Positions 7,619 to 16,530 of a stretch of 43,752 nucleotides of DNA are shown in pieces. The stretch is taken from positions 1 to 43,752 of the forward strand of contig CAIXZH010000097.1 in the NCBI GenBank assembly GCA_903923905.1. The letters run 5' to 3'. Under the pieces are notes generated by a model. It ran no database searches and was not told the origin of the DNA. It saw only the letters and a list, made by a program, of their open reading frames with translations. Origin of the DNA: an uncultured Bacteroidia bacterium. GTDB taxonomy: Bacteria > Bacteroidota > Bacteroidia > Bacteroidales > Prolixibacteraceae. The translations under genes were made by a program, and so were the position numbers. Each line of letters begins with the position of its first letter. Position 1 is the stretch's first letter.

Positions 7619-8455
7619 ATGAAAAGTCTTCTTTGGGTCTTTGCTTTGGTATTTACTTTTGGTGCTGCAGTGTACCAACGTGTGACTGGTCCGACTTATC
7701 CGTTAAAGGCTGTAGTGAATACTGGAATACAGAGTTATCCGATCAGTTTTTTACGTTCACAACAGGGTAAGGCAGATGGTCCGGTAATTCTGCAGATTCC
7801 CGATATTGGAGTAAAGGGAGTGCTTCGTTATCGGAAATACCCTTCTCATGAAGAAATGACAAAAGTTGATTTAAAGAGAGAAGGGGATAAGTTGATCGGT
7901 TATCTTCCGAATCAACCTCCTGCCGGCAAACTGGAGTACAGGGTTGATCTGGAAAAAAAGGGCAATCCTATTAAGGTTGGGACTGGCACCAATATCATAA
8001 TTCGTTTCACTGGGGATGTTCCAAAATTGGTGCTCTATACCCATATTTTTCTGATGTTTTTGGCCATGTTTTTGAGTAATATTGCCGGATTATTATCCTT
8101 ATTTAATTTGCGGTTTTATAAATTAATGGCGGTTTTTACTTTTGTCATCCTGGTCATAGGAGGTTTCATTCTGGGGCCTGTTGTCCAAAAATATGCCTTT
8201 AATGAGTGGTGGACCGGTGTCCCCTTTGGGTGGGATCTTACAGATAATAAAACCTTGATTGCAGTTATGGCATGGCTTCTGGCATTGGTGATGATCAGGA
8301 AGAATAGTGCCCGGGTTTGGATCATTATTGCTTCACTAGTCACCATTGTTATATTTTCAATTCCTCACAGCCTTTGGGGTAGTCAATTAAATCAGGAAAC
8401 CGGAAAAATTATTCAGGGACATATCCTTCCTTTTCTTGTAACTTTTTTCAGTTAA
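7619..8455 (+). CDS. Uncharacterised membrane protein with periplasmic domain
   Basis: The 278-residue protein has a hydrophobic N-terminal helix (about 3-19), a periplasmic region of ~110 residues (about 22-132) with beta-rich, carbohydrate-module-like composition (LQIPDIGVKGVLRYRKYP), and four C-terminal membrane helices (about 138-160, 166-188, 208-228, 234-250). Between helices lie conserved-looking polar segments, GWDLTDNKTLIAV and SIPHSLWGSQLN, and a His at LYTHIFLMF. I recognise no named family. A GGATGA motif eight bases before the ATG supports this start. It is divergent from the DUF6807 operon and 74 bases upstream of an outer-membrane barrel gene in the same direction. Confidence 0.75.
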   Translation: MKSLLWVFALVFTFGAAVYQRVTGPTYPLKAVVNTGIQSYPISFLRSQQGKADGPVILQIPDIGVKGVLRYRKYPSHEEMTKVDLKREGDKLIGYLPNQPPAGKLEYRVDLEKKGNPIKVGTGTNIIIRFTGDVPKLVLYTHIFLMFLAMFLSNIAGLLSLFNLRFYKLMAVFTFVILVIGGFILGPVVQKYAFNEWWTGVPFGWDLTDNKTLIAVMAWLLALVMIRKNSARVWIIIASLVTIVIFSIPHSLWGSQLNQETGKIIQGHILPFLVTFFS

Positions 8456-8529
8456 AACACATCTTTTAAAAGCAGTTCACCGACACTTTATCAATTTCAG
8501 AGTCTGGTAACAAATAAAAATTCATACAG

Positions 8530-9282
8530 ATGAAAAAAACAACGTTTCTATTGGTATTGATTGCCTTGACAATCAATTGTTATTCTCAGACAGATAATTG
8601 GTATTTTTCGTTTTCAATGGCCGGTTCTGTGCCATTGGGAAGCTTTAGTCAGACCAATGTCAATAATGCCTCATCCGGTTTTGCCCAAAAGGGGTTCTCT
8701 CTTTTGCTGGATGCTACGTACCCATTAACTTCAAAATGGGGATTAAAAGGATTGGTCCTGATCAATACCAATACTCTGGATAATACTAAATTGGAGAATA
8801 TGCTGATAAACAGGACTCCTGTTCTTCCCGAAAATCCTGCGATTCCCAAATATTATTCATCTACAACAAATCCATGGATGTCGAATGCATTACTAGTTGG
8901 TCCCGTATATACAATAATTCTGGGTCGTGCCTATCTTGATATTCAGTTGCAGGGAGGTGTTAATGTGACCTATCTGCCACAGCAAAAGCTGCAATATAAT
9001 AACCCATCAAATCTATGGTTTTACCTGGACCAAAACTCGAATTCAACGGATGTCTCCTGGGGAGTTCTTGCCGGTTCTGCCTTTCGGTTTCCGGTATCAA
9101 CACGTTTAAATTTAAAGGTTGGCCTTAATTATTTCAGGTCTGCTGCCAATCTTAAGTATGAGCAGGTCCAGGTAGCTGAACAGGCGAGTCCTGTCATGTC
9201 CCAAACACTTGGATCAGGGAGCAATTCTATCTCTATTCAAATGGTTACCGGTTCAATTGGATTTGTCTATTATTTAAATTAA
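8530..9282 (+). CDS. Outer-membrane beta-barrel protein, uncharacterised
   Basis: A 250-residue exported protein: signal peptide MKKTTFLLVLIALTINCYSQ, then alternating hydrophobic/polar strands typical of small porin-like or OmpA-N-like barrels (WYFSFSMAGSVPLGSF, GFSLLLDATYPLTSKWGLKG, LNLKVGLNYFRS), ending in GSIGFVYYLN with an aromatic/hydrophobic beta-signal-like C-terminus. No specific substrate can be assigned. Its stop codon overlaps the stop codon of the convergent peptidase gene in a shared TTAA, leaving no room for a separate terminator. Confidence 0.75.
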   Translation: MKKTTFLLVLIALTINCYSQTDNWYFSFSMAGSVPLGSFSQTNVNNASSGFAQKGFSLLLDATYPLTSKWGLKGLVLINTNTLDNTKLENMLINRTPVLPENPAIPKYYSSTTNPWMSNALLVGPVYTIILGRAYLDIQLQGGVNVTYLPQQKLQYNNPSNLWFYLDQNSNSTDVSWGVLAGSAFRFPVSTRLNLKVGLNYFRSAANLKYEQVQVAEQASPVMSQTLGSGSNSISIQMVTGSIGFVYYLN

Positions 9283-11315
9283 TCCAGTGCTTTATCCAGT
9301 TTATTCAAAATAGGTTTTACCGATATTTTAGTTCCGACTGCCCCTTCCATCCAAAGCTGCGGGATTAGTTTACCCTGCTGATAGATCCTGTCGATTTCAT
9401 TTGCAAAGTTTTTCCCTGAGAGGTATTCTTCCAGTTGAAATTCTATGATTTGTCCGTAGGAATAGGCCGGAAGGTACAACGGATTGGAAATCATATGAGA
9501 ATAAATACCCAAAATCGGCTGATCCTTGATTCCAAATATTGGGGTAAAATAGGTGTTCCATACCTCTTTGGTAATAAACAGAACCGCAACCTTTAGTTCA
9601 GCGGCAGTTGCTTCCGGATGGGCGTAAAGCCACTTCCAGATTTTCATATCAACCATTCCGATACCCATAATCTCCATCAGAGACCACCCAGTATCCAGTG
9701 TATTTAGCTTATCAAGGTCCGGTTGATTGCTTTTGATGCCGAGTAGCAACAGATCCCTGCTTTGAAAGATAAATGCCAGGGCCTCGGTAAAGGCTGTATT
9801 GGGAACACCATTTAACAGATAGTAATCGACATTGTATAAGGAGTTTGTCTGCTCAACATTGTGTCCAAATTCATGAACAGCAATGTTATATCCTTTGTAA
9901 TCCATCCCGGATTCATGAATTCGGGTTCGTAAATGAGCTTTCTCCCCTTTCATCGATGCCCCCCACGCATGCCCGGATCCGCGGGCTGGATCAACCGTAA
10001 TTTTGCTTGCAAGAAACTCAGCCCGCTCTTTTGACCATCCTAATTTCATAAGCATACCGGGCATATCTGCTTCAAAAGCTTTCGGATTCGGATACTTCAC
10101 AGTTGTTTTCGTATCCAGATCCTGCGGTGGAATGGTACTTCTCGATTTAAATCCATCATACCAGATATCATAGGGACGCAGGCTTCTTCCCAGACGTTTC
10201 TCTATAACTGCACCTATTTTGGCAAGTTGTGGTGACCGAAGATACCCATCAAACATAGCTTCGGTTTCCTCCTGAGGAATCTCCATTTCTGAATAAAATT
10301 TCCTCGCGATAAACGTGTTCATTTCAGGGCTGAAAGCATCAATTGCCTTTGCCGCCTGAAAATTGTTGATTATCTGCTGGTATCTCTGGTCAGGTTCTGC
10401 CGGGCAGACGATTTCTTTGCCATCTTTCAAAACCTTATTGGAAAATGGGGCCCACTGAACCTGTGGATTATTGATGACCTTTCCCGGAATATCCTGATTG
10501 ATAATTCGTTCCATGACCTTATAGATCATCTCCTGCTTCTCTTTTCCACTTTCAGCATTTCCATAATTTGCTTTGATCTCATCCCTGAGATTCCAGTGGG
10601 AGAGGAGTGACATCTTGTCCGGGAAAATCTGCTTGCCAGATTCGGTTCGCAGCATTCCCATCTCAATATTGTATTCCGAAATGTAAATATCGGCATCAGT
10701 CTCTGCCTTTGTGGCGGCTTGTTGGAGTTCTGCAGGAACACGCGAGTCAAAAACATCTCCCAGCCGGACCATCGCCCAGGATTTGCGTGAGTACGAACGG
10801 TCAAATTTACCCTTCTCTTCCAATGTATAATAAGGAAAATTCAAGGCAATCGAAAAAGCTATCTTATTGACATAGAGATCGTCAAGAAGATGAGCTCCCA
10901 CTGAATATGCGTTAAAATCCTTGTCAATATCCAAAGTAGCCCCGTTGTTAAGATCGATATTTTCTTTCAGATCGAGTGTTATCTTATTAAAATGGCCGTA
11001 AATGGATTCCAGATTTCTGCTAACCTTCTCAAAAAACAATTCTCTTTCAGCTTCAGAGGTGATATAGTTCTTCTTACAGAAAACCGCAAAATCTGTGGCG
11101 CTTCCATCCTCATCACGCCACAACGAAGCTGCATGCCTCACCCCTTTTGCGAGTCGGTCAAAATCTTTGATTTCCTTTTTTAGTTTTAAGGTATCAATTG
11201 TTTGATTAATTGTCATTTCTGAAATTATTGGATTGGAATTTGGGGCTTTTTTTTCAGGAGTTGGTGTGGTACAGGCCGAAAGTCCAGCAAATAGAAGTAT
11301 CAGAATTCTTTTCAT
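9279..11315 (-). CDS. Lipoprotein zinc metallopeptidase (gluzincin type)
   Basis: A 678-residue exported protein with lipobox LFAGLSAC (Cys15), so it is probably anchored to a membrane. The zinc site is H481-E-F-G-H485 (VHEFGHNVEQ), with a likely third ligand Glu511 in NTAFTEALAF, 26 residues on. This HExxH...E arrangement is that of gluzincins such as the M2/M3/M13 clans. Length and the surrounding helices resemble M3-like oligopeptidases, but I cannot place the family with certainty. A role in peptide degradation in the periplasm or at the surface is inferred. It is monocistronic and converges on the barrel gene with a 4-base overlap. Confidence 0.75.
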   Translation of the reverse strand: MKRILILLFAGLSACTTPTPEKKAPNSNPIISEMTINQTIDTLKLKKEIKDFDRLAKGVRHAASLWRDEDGSATDFAVFCKKNYITSEAERELFFEKVSRNLESIYGHFNKITLDLKENIDLNNGATLDIDKDFNAYSVGAHLLDDLYVNKIAFSIALNFPYYTLEEKGKFDRSYSRKSWAMVRLGDVFDSRVPAELQQAATKAETDADIYISEYNIEMGMLRTESGKQIFPDKMSLLSHWNLRDEIKANYGNAESGKEKQEMIYKVMERIINQDIPGKVINNPQVQWAPFSNKVLKDGKEIVCPAEPDQRYQQIINNFQAAKAIDAFSPEMNTFIARKFYSEMEIPQEETEAMFDGYLRSPQLAKIGAVIEKRLGRSLRPYDIWYDGFKSRSTIPPQDLDTKTTVKYPNPKAFEADMPGMLMKLGWSKERAEFLASKITVDPARGSGHAWGASMKGEKAHLRTRIHESGMDYKGYNIAVHEFGHNVEQTNSLYNVDYYLLNGVPNTAFTEALAFIFQSRDLLLLGIKSNQPDLDKLNTLDTGWSLMEIMGIGMVDMKIWKWLYAHPEATAAELKVAVLFITKEVWNTYFTPIFGIKDQPILGIYSHMISNPLYLPAYSYGQIIEFQLEEYLSGKNFANEIDRIYQQGKLIPQLWMEGAVGTKISVKPILNKLDKALD

Positions 11316-11486
11316 GTTCTAATGTTTTGGTTTTTGATTAAGTGTCGGTACAGGATATAGATAATATTCCGCTTTTCAAATAATAATAGGATGATTGGTG
11401 TTGTTTGCTAAATCAGGATAAAGATAAAAATTCCGGATTACTGAATAACTATCAAAAGTCATTAATCGAATTTAAATAAATGCCAG

Positions 11487-11494
11487 TACCTTTG
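11487..11494 (+). promoter_or_regulatory. Possible -7 box of the lactonase gene
   Basis: TACCTTTG matches the Bacteroidota TAnnTTTG -7 consensus and would start a transcript about 70 bases before the ATG at 11572. No clear -33 TTTG is found at the right spacing, so this is tentative. Confidence 0.35.
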
Positions 11495-11571
11495 AACTCC
11501 GATTACTTCTTATTCAGAAGATTGGGTACAGGCAGATTATTGATTTTAAATGCTTAAATATCAAGTAATTC

Positions 11572-12729
11572 ATGAAAACTAAAAAGATTATATTCATTTT
11601 TATTGGCTTAATGCTGTATTATAATAGCCTGTTTGCCGTTTCAGGTAATACGAAAGAGCCTCAGTATTTCTTTGTCGGAACATACACTGATGGTCGTAGT
11701 GAAGGCATTTATTCCTTTAGTTTGGATCCTTTCACCGGGAAAATGAATAATTGGGGACTTGCAGCCAAATCGGATAATGCCTCTTTCTTAGCCTTTTCCT
11801 CAAATAGGAAGTTCCTCCTGGCAGTTAATGAAACCAATGAGGAGCATAACCACAATATGGGCTATATTGAATCTTTTTTAGTAAATGAAAAGGAGCATCA
11901 ACTTAAACTCGTGAACAAGGTTCCAAGTGGCGGTGCTAATCCTTGTTATGTTTCAGCCAATCAATCCGGTTATGTACTTGCTGCAAATTACACCGGAGGG
12001 AATGTGGCTCTTTTCCGGTTGGATGATGCGGGCAAGCTTGGCGGATTTGTCGACCTTCAGCAGCATTTTGGTCATGGACCAAATAAGGAAAGGCAGATGG
12101 AACCTCATGTGCATAGTGCTTTCTTTGAACCGTTTACAAACAGGGTTTTTGTTTCTGACCTGGGGACTGATCAGGTTTCGGTATATTTGCTTAACGATGC
12201 AAGCTCAAAGCTTGTAAATGCTCCTTTTCCTGTGATCAATATTGCTCCCGGAAGTGGTCCGCGTCATCTTGCATTTCACCCTAAAATAAAAATAGTTTAT
12301 GTGATTAATGAGCTTTCAAATGACATTTCGGTAGTGTCTTTGGAAAAAGATGGGAGTTTCGGGAATTTACAGACAATTTCAACCCTTCCTGCCGGAAATG
12401 ATAAGCCAAGTTATTGTGCAGATATTCATATAACTAAAGATGGAAGATTTTTATATGCTTCGAATCGCGGATTTAATTCCATTGCTATTTTTTCAGTTGA
12501 TCCGGTAAGCGGAAGGATCAAACTGATCGGACAAGAGTCAACGAGAGGCAACTTTCCCCGGAATTTCACCCTATCTCCCAACGAAGATTTTTTGCTCGTG
12601 GCTAACCAGAATTCCCAGGATATTGTCTCCTTCAGGCGTGACGAGAAAACCGGTAAACTTCAGTTTGCCGATAAGATTAACGCCTTTAAGCCGGTTTGTC
12701 TGTTGTTCTGCGGAGATGGGGCGAAATAA
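11572..12729 (+). CDS. Exported lactonase-family beta-propeller (6-phosphogluconolactonase-like)
   Basis: A 385-residue protein with a signal peptide (hydrophobic 6-22, Ala-Val-Ser junction) followed by a seven-bladed propeller of the lactonase/YbhE type (PF10282). Typical blade sequences are FFVGTYTDGRSEGIYSFSLD at the start, NPCYVSANQSGYVLAANYTG, PHVHSAFFEPF, SGPRHLAFHPKIKIVYVINE, and GRFLYASNRGFNSIAIF. In E. coli the cytoplasmic homologue Pgl hydrolyses 6-phosphogluconolactone; the signal peptide here places the protein outside the cytoplasm, so a different lactone or a carbohydrate-related role is likely. It stands alone. Confidence 0.87.
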   Translation: MKTKKIIFIFIGLMLYYNSLFAVSGNTKEPQYFFVGTYTDGRSEGIYSFSLDPFTGKMNNWGLAAKSDNASFLAFSSNRKFLLAVNETNEEHNHNMGYIESFLVNEKEHQLKLVNKVPSGGANPCYVSANQSGYVLAANYTGGNVALFRLDDAGKLGGFVDLQQHFGHGPNKERQMEPHVHSAFFEPFTNRVFVSDLGTDQVSVYLLNDASSKLVNAPFPVINIAPGSGPRHLAFHPKIKIVYVINELSNDISVVSLEKDGSFGNLQTISTLPAGNDKPSYCADIHITKDGRFLYASNRGFNSIAIFSVDPVSGRIKLIGQESTRGNFPRNFTLSPNEDFLLVANQNSQDIVSFRRDEKTGKLQFADKINAFKPVCLLFCGDGAK

Positions 12730-12932
12730 AGCGATGAAGGAATATTCTTTTAAAAGAAATCGTTTCTGGCAATTGGCTTCTGGCAACTGGCATAACTTTT
12801 TTTAGAAGATACCTTGACTTTTCAAATTTATTTTTCGATAAAAAAACAATTTTGTTAAGGTATTCAAAGCAAGCTACAAGCAGCCAATTGCCAGCTGCAT
12901 TTAATCAGACAAACGGAATCAACGTCAAACCA

Positions 12933-13352
12933 TTAAAATTGTTCCATTTCCGAAAAGAAGAATGAACCTTCCCTGAGTGCATTTTCATCACTGTCGGCGC
13001 CGTGAATGGCATTTGCGGTGAAAGACTCTGCAAATAATTTCCGGATTGTCCCTTCAGCCGCTTTTTCAGGATTCGTATTCCCTATTAACTCCCGAAAATC
13101 GTCAATTGCATTCTCTTTTTCGAGAATTATTGCTACGATTGGTCCCGAAGACATAAATTCAACCAATCCTTCAAAAAATGGCTTGCCTGTATGTATCCCA
13201 TAAAAGGCCTCTGCACGTTCACGCCTAAAATGGGTCATTTTCATTGCCTTAATACGGAACCCTTTTTCATTGATCATTTTAAGGATGGGACCAATAAAAT
13301 TGTTTTTTACGGCACAAGGCTTAATCATTGTAAATGTGATATTTCCACTCAT
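12933..13352 (-). CDS. ndk: Nucleoside diphosphate kinase
   Basis: A 139-residue cytoplasmic enzyme that moves the gamma phosphate between nucleoside triphosphates and diphosphates through a phosphohistidine. The active-site motif [12 protein letters not shown] is present with His117. Also seen are [10 protein letters not shown] at the N-terminus (Lys11), the Tyr51 region [11 protein letters not shown], and [17 protein letters not shown]. The length is typical. It is divergent from the DHH phosphoesterase gene, with 112 bases between them. Confidence 0.97.
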   Translation of the reverse strand: MSGNITFTMIKPCAVKNNFIGPILKMINEKGFRIKAMKMTHFRRERAEAFYGIHTGKPFFEGLVEFMSSGPIVAIILEKENAIDDFRELIGNTNPEKAAEGTIRKLFAESFTANAIHGADSDENALREGSFFFSEMEQF

Positions 13353-13432
13353 AATCGGAAGATTTTTAAGAATTAATTTTCTAAAATTTTGACGGATAAA
13401 TTTAGTAAAATAGTCATTACTATCAATTTTGA

Positions 13433-13440
13433 TATCTTTG
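13433..13440 (+). promoter_or_regulatory. Possible -7 box of the DHH phosphoesterase gene
   Basis: TATCTTTG is a full match to TAnnTTTG and lies 25 bases before the proposed TTG start codon, giving a very short leader. A -33 TTTG is not evident. Confidence 0.4.
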
Positions 13441-13464
13441 CATTTTGATTAAAATTTAAGCCAG

Positions 13465-14529
13465 TTGGAAAGATTTGATTTGAATACCTGTATTCGGGTA
13501 AAAGAGTGGCTAAGCACAGCTGTAAAGAGAATAATAATTATTCCGCATGTTAATCCGGATGGTGATGCCATAGGCGCTTCACTCGGCTTAAACGATGTCA
13601 TGCTGCATGCCGGTTTCGATTCACAGGTTATCGTTCCCAACGACTATCCGGTATATCTGAATTGGTTAGGTTCCGAAGGAATTCCCCTGATCTTTGAGCA
13701 AAATGCGGAGAAGTGTCGAAAACTTATTGATCAGGCAGATGCACTTTTCTTCCTCGACTTCAATGATTCCAAAAGATTGGGAAAACTGGAGGACTATTTA
13801 AGTACTAAATTAACACCTATTGTTCTAATAGATCACCACCCAGATCCTCAAATCAAAGCCGAATATCTCTTTTCGGATACAGATGTCAGCTCCACTGCTG
13901 AATTGGTTTACGATTTTATCGAAGCTATTGATCTATTGGATCATCTTGGTCCTTTAGGAGCAAATGCATTACTGACCGGCATAATTGCCGACACGGGTTC
14001 CTTCAGTCATAATGCCTCAAGGCATTCTACCTATCAAATCGTTGGTGAACTGATCAATCGGGGCGCTGAAAAAGAGCGGATTAATGAGTCGTTGTTCAAT
14101 AATTTTTCTGAAAAAAGGATGCGGCTGCTGGGTCATTGTCTGTCTGAAAAGATGGAGATTTTCCCCCAATACCGGTCTGCATTAATATGGCTTAGTTCCA
14201 AAGAACTAAAGAAATTTGATTTTCATCCCGGTGACACGGAAGGTTTTGTGAATTACCCACTTTCGATTAAAGGAGTTGTTTTCTCAGCCTTTTTTATGGA
14301 AAAGAATGATCTTGTAAAAATCTCATTCAGGTCTAAAGGTAGCTTCCCAACCAACGAATTTTGCGCAGCTCACTTTAATGGCGGAGGGCACCGGAATGCC
14401 TCAGGAGGCGAAACAAAGCTTCCAATAGAAGAGGCGCTGGCACTGTTCAGATCGTTATTACCCCAATATTCTGAAGAGCTCGAGAAAGATTTTAAATTAT
14501 TTATCCATGAAGCAGGCCGAGCTTCTTAA
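13465..14529 (+). CDS. DHH/DHHA1 phosphoesterase, NrnA-like
   Basis: The 354-residue protein has the bipartite DHH-DHHA1 architecture of NrnA-type oligoribonucleases/pAp phosphatases. N-terminal metal-binding motifs are IPHVNPDGDAIG (about 26-37), FFLDFNDSKRLG, and IDHHPDP with DHH at 123-125. The C-terminal substrate-binding glycine motif is FNGGGHRNASGG. It probably degrades nanoRNA or pAp. The start is TTG at 13465: an in-frame stop at 13450 excludes anything further upstream, and no ATG exists before the PHVNPDGD motif. It overlaps the next gene by 23 bases, so the two are cotranslated. Confidence 0.88.
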   Translation: MERFDLNTCIRVKEWLSTAVKRIIIIPHVNPDGDAIGASLGLNDVMLHAGFDSQVIVPNDYPVYLNWLGSEGIPLIFEQNAEKCRKLIDQADALFFLDFNDSKRLGKLEDYLSTKLTPIVLIDHHPDPQIKAEYLFSDTDVSSTAELVYDFIEAIDLLDHLGPLGANALLTGIIADTGSFSHNASRHSTYQIVGELINRGAEKERINESLFNNFSEKRMRLLGHCLSEKMEIFPQYRSALIWLSSKELKKFDFHPGDTEGFVNYPLSIKGVVFSAFFMEKNDLVKISFRSKGSFPTNEFCAAHFNGGGHRNASGGETKLPIEEALALFRSLLPQYSEELEKDFKLFIHEAGRAS

Positions 14530-15601
14530 AAAACTATTACCCGGATTTATCCCCCTCTTCGTCTTTATCATTGCAGACGAGTACTGGGGAATGAAGGTAG
14601 GTATCGCTGTTGCCCTGCTTATTGGTCTCGGAGAAATGAGCTATACCTTGATCCGTGAAAAACGACTCGACCGGTTTGTTTTGCTTGATACGGCTTTACT
14701 TGTCGCCTTATCAGGTATCTCAATTCTATTGGAGAATGAGATCTTTTTCAAATTGAAACCGGCCCTTATCGAATTAATTCTTTGTTCCATTTTAGGGGTT
14801 TCCGTTTTCTCGTCGGTAAATATTATCGGTTCTATGACCCGGAAATATATGAAAGGGATAGAAATGAACCAGGCACAGGAGAAACTTTTTAAAAGAAATC
14901 TTCGGAATCTCTTTTATATTGTTCTGGTTCATACCGCATTAGTGTTCTATTCCGCATTTTACATGAGTAAGGAAGCCTGGGCATTTATCAGTGGAGGCCT
15001 GTTTTACATTCTTTTTATCCTCTATTTCGGATTTGAATATTTTAAAAACCGCAATTCTATTCCTAAACACCAGATTGAATGTTCTGGTCCAAACTATGAG
15101 CTTGAAGAATGGCTTCCTGTCGTGGAAGAAAATGGTCGAATCATTGGTAAGGCTCCGCGGTCATTATGCCATAAGGGAGAAAAGATTCTGCATCCGGTGG
15201 TTCATCTTCATGTATTGAATTCCAACGGGCATATCTTACTTCAGAAACGGCCTGACGACAAATTAGTTCAGCCGGGTAAGTGGGATACCTCCGTAGGCGG
15301 GCATATCTCCTTTGGAGAAGACCTCGAGACAGCACTCCGCCGCGAAGCGTTTGAAGAGATTGGTCTGGAAAATTTCTCCGCCAAACCTCTGGGCAATTAC
15401 AGGTGGGATACTGATATCGAATCTGAGCTCGTATACTATTTTGTGTCTTACGATTTTCACAAGATCCGATTGCATAGCGAGGAGGTCAAAGAGGGAAAGT
15501 TCTGGAGTCCGAACCAGATTGAAAAACAGCTGGGGAATGGTGTTTTTACCCCAAATTTCGAACATGAATACCAGTTGTTGAAAAATAGGAAAATAGGATA
15601 A
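14507..15601 (+). CDS. YciB-like membrane domain fused to a Nudix hydrolase
   Basis: A 364-residue two-part protein. Residues ~1-178 form five or six membrane helices resembling the intracellular septation protein A family (YciB/IspZ): LLPGFIPLFVFIIADEYWG, GIAVALLIGLGEMSYTL, FFKLKPALIELILCSILG. After a linker, residues ~200-350 are a Nudix domain with the box G265-x5-E271-x7-R279-E280-x-x-E283-E284-x-G286 (GHISFGED...REAFEEIGL). Around it, HLHVLNSNGHILLQKRP and QPGKWDTSVGGH resemble YfcD/isopentenyl-diphosphate-isomerase-like Nudix proteins. The catalytic glutamates are intact. In most bacteria these are separate proteins. The start codon lies inside the DHH gene, implying coupling to nucleotide salvage. 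Both halves are well supported; the substrate is unknown. Confidence 0.82.
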   Translation: MKQAELLKKLLPGFIPLFVFIIADEYWGMKVGIAVALLIGLGEMSYTLIREKRLDRFVLLDTALLVALSGISILLENEIFFKLKPALIELILCSILGVSVFSSVNIIGSMTRKYMKGIEMNQAQEKLFKRNLRNLFYIVLVHTALVFYSAFYMSKEAWAFISGGLFYILFILYFGFEYFKNRNSIPKHQIECSGPNYELEEWLPVVEENGRIIGKAPRSLCHKGEKILHPVVHLHVLNSNGHILLQKRPDDKLVQPGKWDTSVGGHISFGEDLETALRREAFEEIGLENFSAKPLGNYRWDTDIESELVYYFVSYDFHKIRLHSEEVKEGKFWSPNQIEKQLGNGVFTPNFEHEYQLLKNRKIG

Positions 15602-15740
15602 TTCGACAATTTGACTATTTGTTGATTTGACAATCGTTTTTTTGGAGTACTTCATTTCCCTCTATACTAAATCTAATTCTTCTCTAATTCTTAGTATTCC
15701 CGAATTCGCTAATTGCTGAATTGTCTAATTCCCGAATTTT
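15602..15740. repeat. Low-complexity intergenic repeats
   Basis: This gap between convergent genes contains repeated CTAATTC, CCCGAATT and TTGAC/GACAAT words in several copies (for example GACAATTTGACTATTTG early and GAATTGTCTAATTC late). It looks like decayed short repeats rather than a gene or a terminator. Confidence 0.5.
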
Positions 15741-16451
15741 TTACTTCATATTGCCCAACACCAAAAAAATAGCCGGTCGTTTATTGAGATCGGGGATCTC
15801 TCTTTTCCACTGCGCAACTGTTTGTGATTTAATATATTCTGTTTCCAGCGTGAGATCGCAGGCGACGCAGAGACGCGTCTGATCGTTCAGGGTTTTAATC
15901 AAATCATTCAGCAACGGATTATTCCGGTAAGGAGCTTCTATAAAGATTTGTGTCTGGTTCTCAATTCCTGATTTCCGTTCTATTTCCTTGATTGCCTTTA
16001 TTCTTTCAGCCGGTTTGACCGGGATATACCCGATAAAAGCAAAGTTTTGGCCGTTCATGCCAGATGCCATCAGCGAGAGTAAAATAGAGGATGGGCCAAC
16101 CAACGGTACAACGTGAATATGGCGAATATGGGCATATTTTACTACATCTGCTCCGGGGTCAGCAATCCCCGGACATCCCGCTTCTGAAATAATTCCAACA
16201 TCATAACCTTCTGAAACCGGATTCAGATAACTTTCAACAATTTGATGATCAGTGTGCTGATTCAATTCAAAAAACTGCAACTGGTCGATATCAAGCTGTG
16301 GATCCAATTTGCGCAAATAGCGACGCGCTGTACGTATATTTTCGACGATGAAATATTTGATATTTCGGATAATAGCTGAAACATCAGATGGTATTACATG
16401 AGTTGTTTCCGATTCACCAAGGGTGGTTGGTATAAGGTATAGACTTGCCAT
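15741..16451 (-). CDS. SAM-dependent tetrapyrrole-methylase-type methyltransferase, RsmI-like
   Basis: The 236-residue protein belongs to the tetrapyrrole methylase fold. Markers are MASLYLIPTTLGE at the N-terminus, VENIRTARRYLRKL at about 36-49, ISEAGCPGIADPGADVV at about 89-105 (the RsmI-type SEAG.P.I.DPG motif), VPLVGPSSILLSLMASG at about 114-130, and IFIEAPYRNN at about 169-178. RsmI 2'-O-methylates C1402 of 16S rRNA, but this shorter paralog, common in Bacteroidota, lacks the RsmI C-terminal extension, and its substrate is not known. A TACCTTTG box 15 bases upstream could be its promoter. Confidence 0.85.
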   Translation of the reverse strand: MASLYLIPTTLGESETTHVIPSDVSAIIRNIKYFIVENIRTARRYLRKLDPQLDIDQLQFFELNQHTDHQIVESYLNPVSEGYDVGIISEAGCPGIADPGADVVKYAHIRHIHVVPLVGPSSILLSLMASGMNGQNFAFIGYIPVKPAERIKAIKEIERKSGIENQTQIFIEAPYRNNPLLNDLIKTLNDQTRLCVACDLTLETEYIKSQTVAQWKREIPDLNKRPAIFLVLGNMK

Positions 16452-16465
16452 AATTCAATTTTTGC

Positions 16466-16473
16466 CAAAGGTA
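16466..16473 (-). promoter_or_regulatory. Possible -7 box of the methyltransferase gene
   Basis: On the minus strand this reads TACCTTTG, matching TAnnTTTG, 15 bases before the start codon, so the mRNA would be nearly leaderless. It is back-to-back with the promoter at 16531-16561. No -33 box is clear. Confidence 0.4.
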
Positions 16474-16483
16474 AGGTTATAAA

Positions 16484-16514
16484 ATTAAAGTATAAAGGAA
16501 TTAAAGTATGAAGG
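16484..16514. repeat. Tandem 15-bp direct repeat
   Basis: Two adjacent copies of the word ATTAAAGTATRAAGGA lie in the divergent promoter region between the methyltransferase and the metallo-hydrolase genes. They may be a simple slippage product or a binding site. Confidence 0.6.
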
Positions 16515-16530
16515 AATTCATTATCGAAGT

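Noticed and set aside
12768-12894. CTGGCAATTGGC and its exact complement GCCAATTGCCAG 115 bases apart in an intergenic gap
   Set aside because: The distance is too great for a stable hairpin, and neighbouring GGCAACTGGC words suggest decayed low-complexity repeats.
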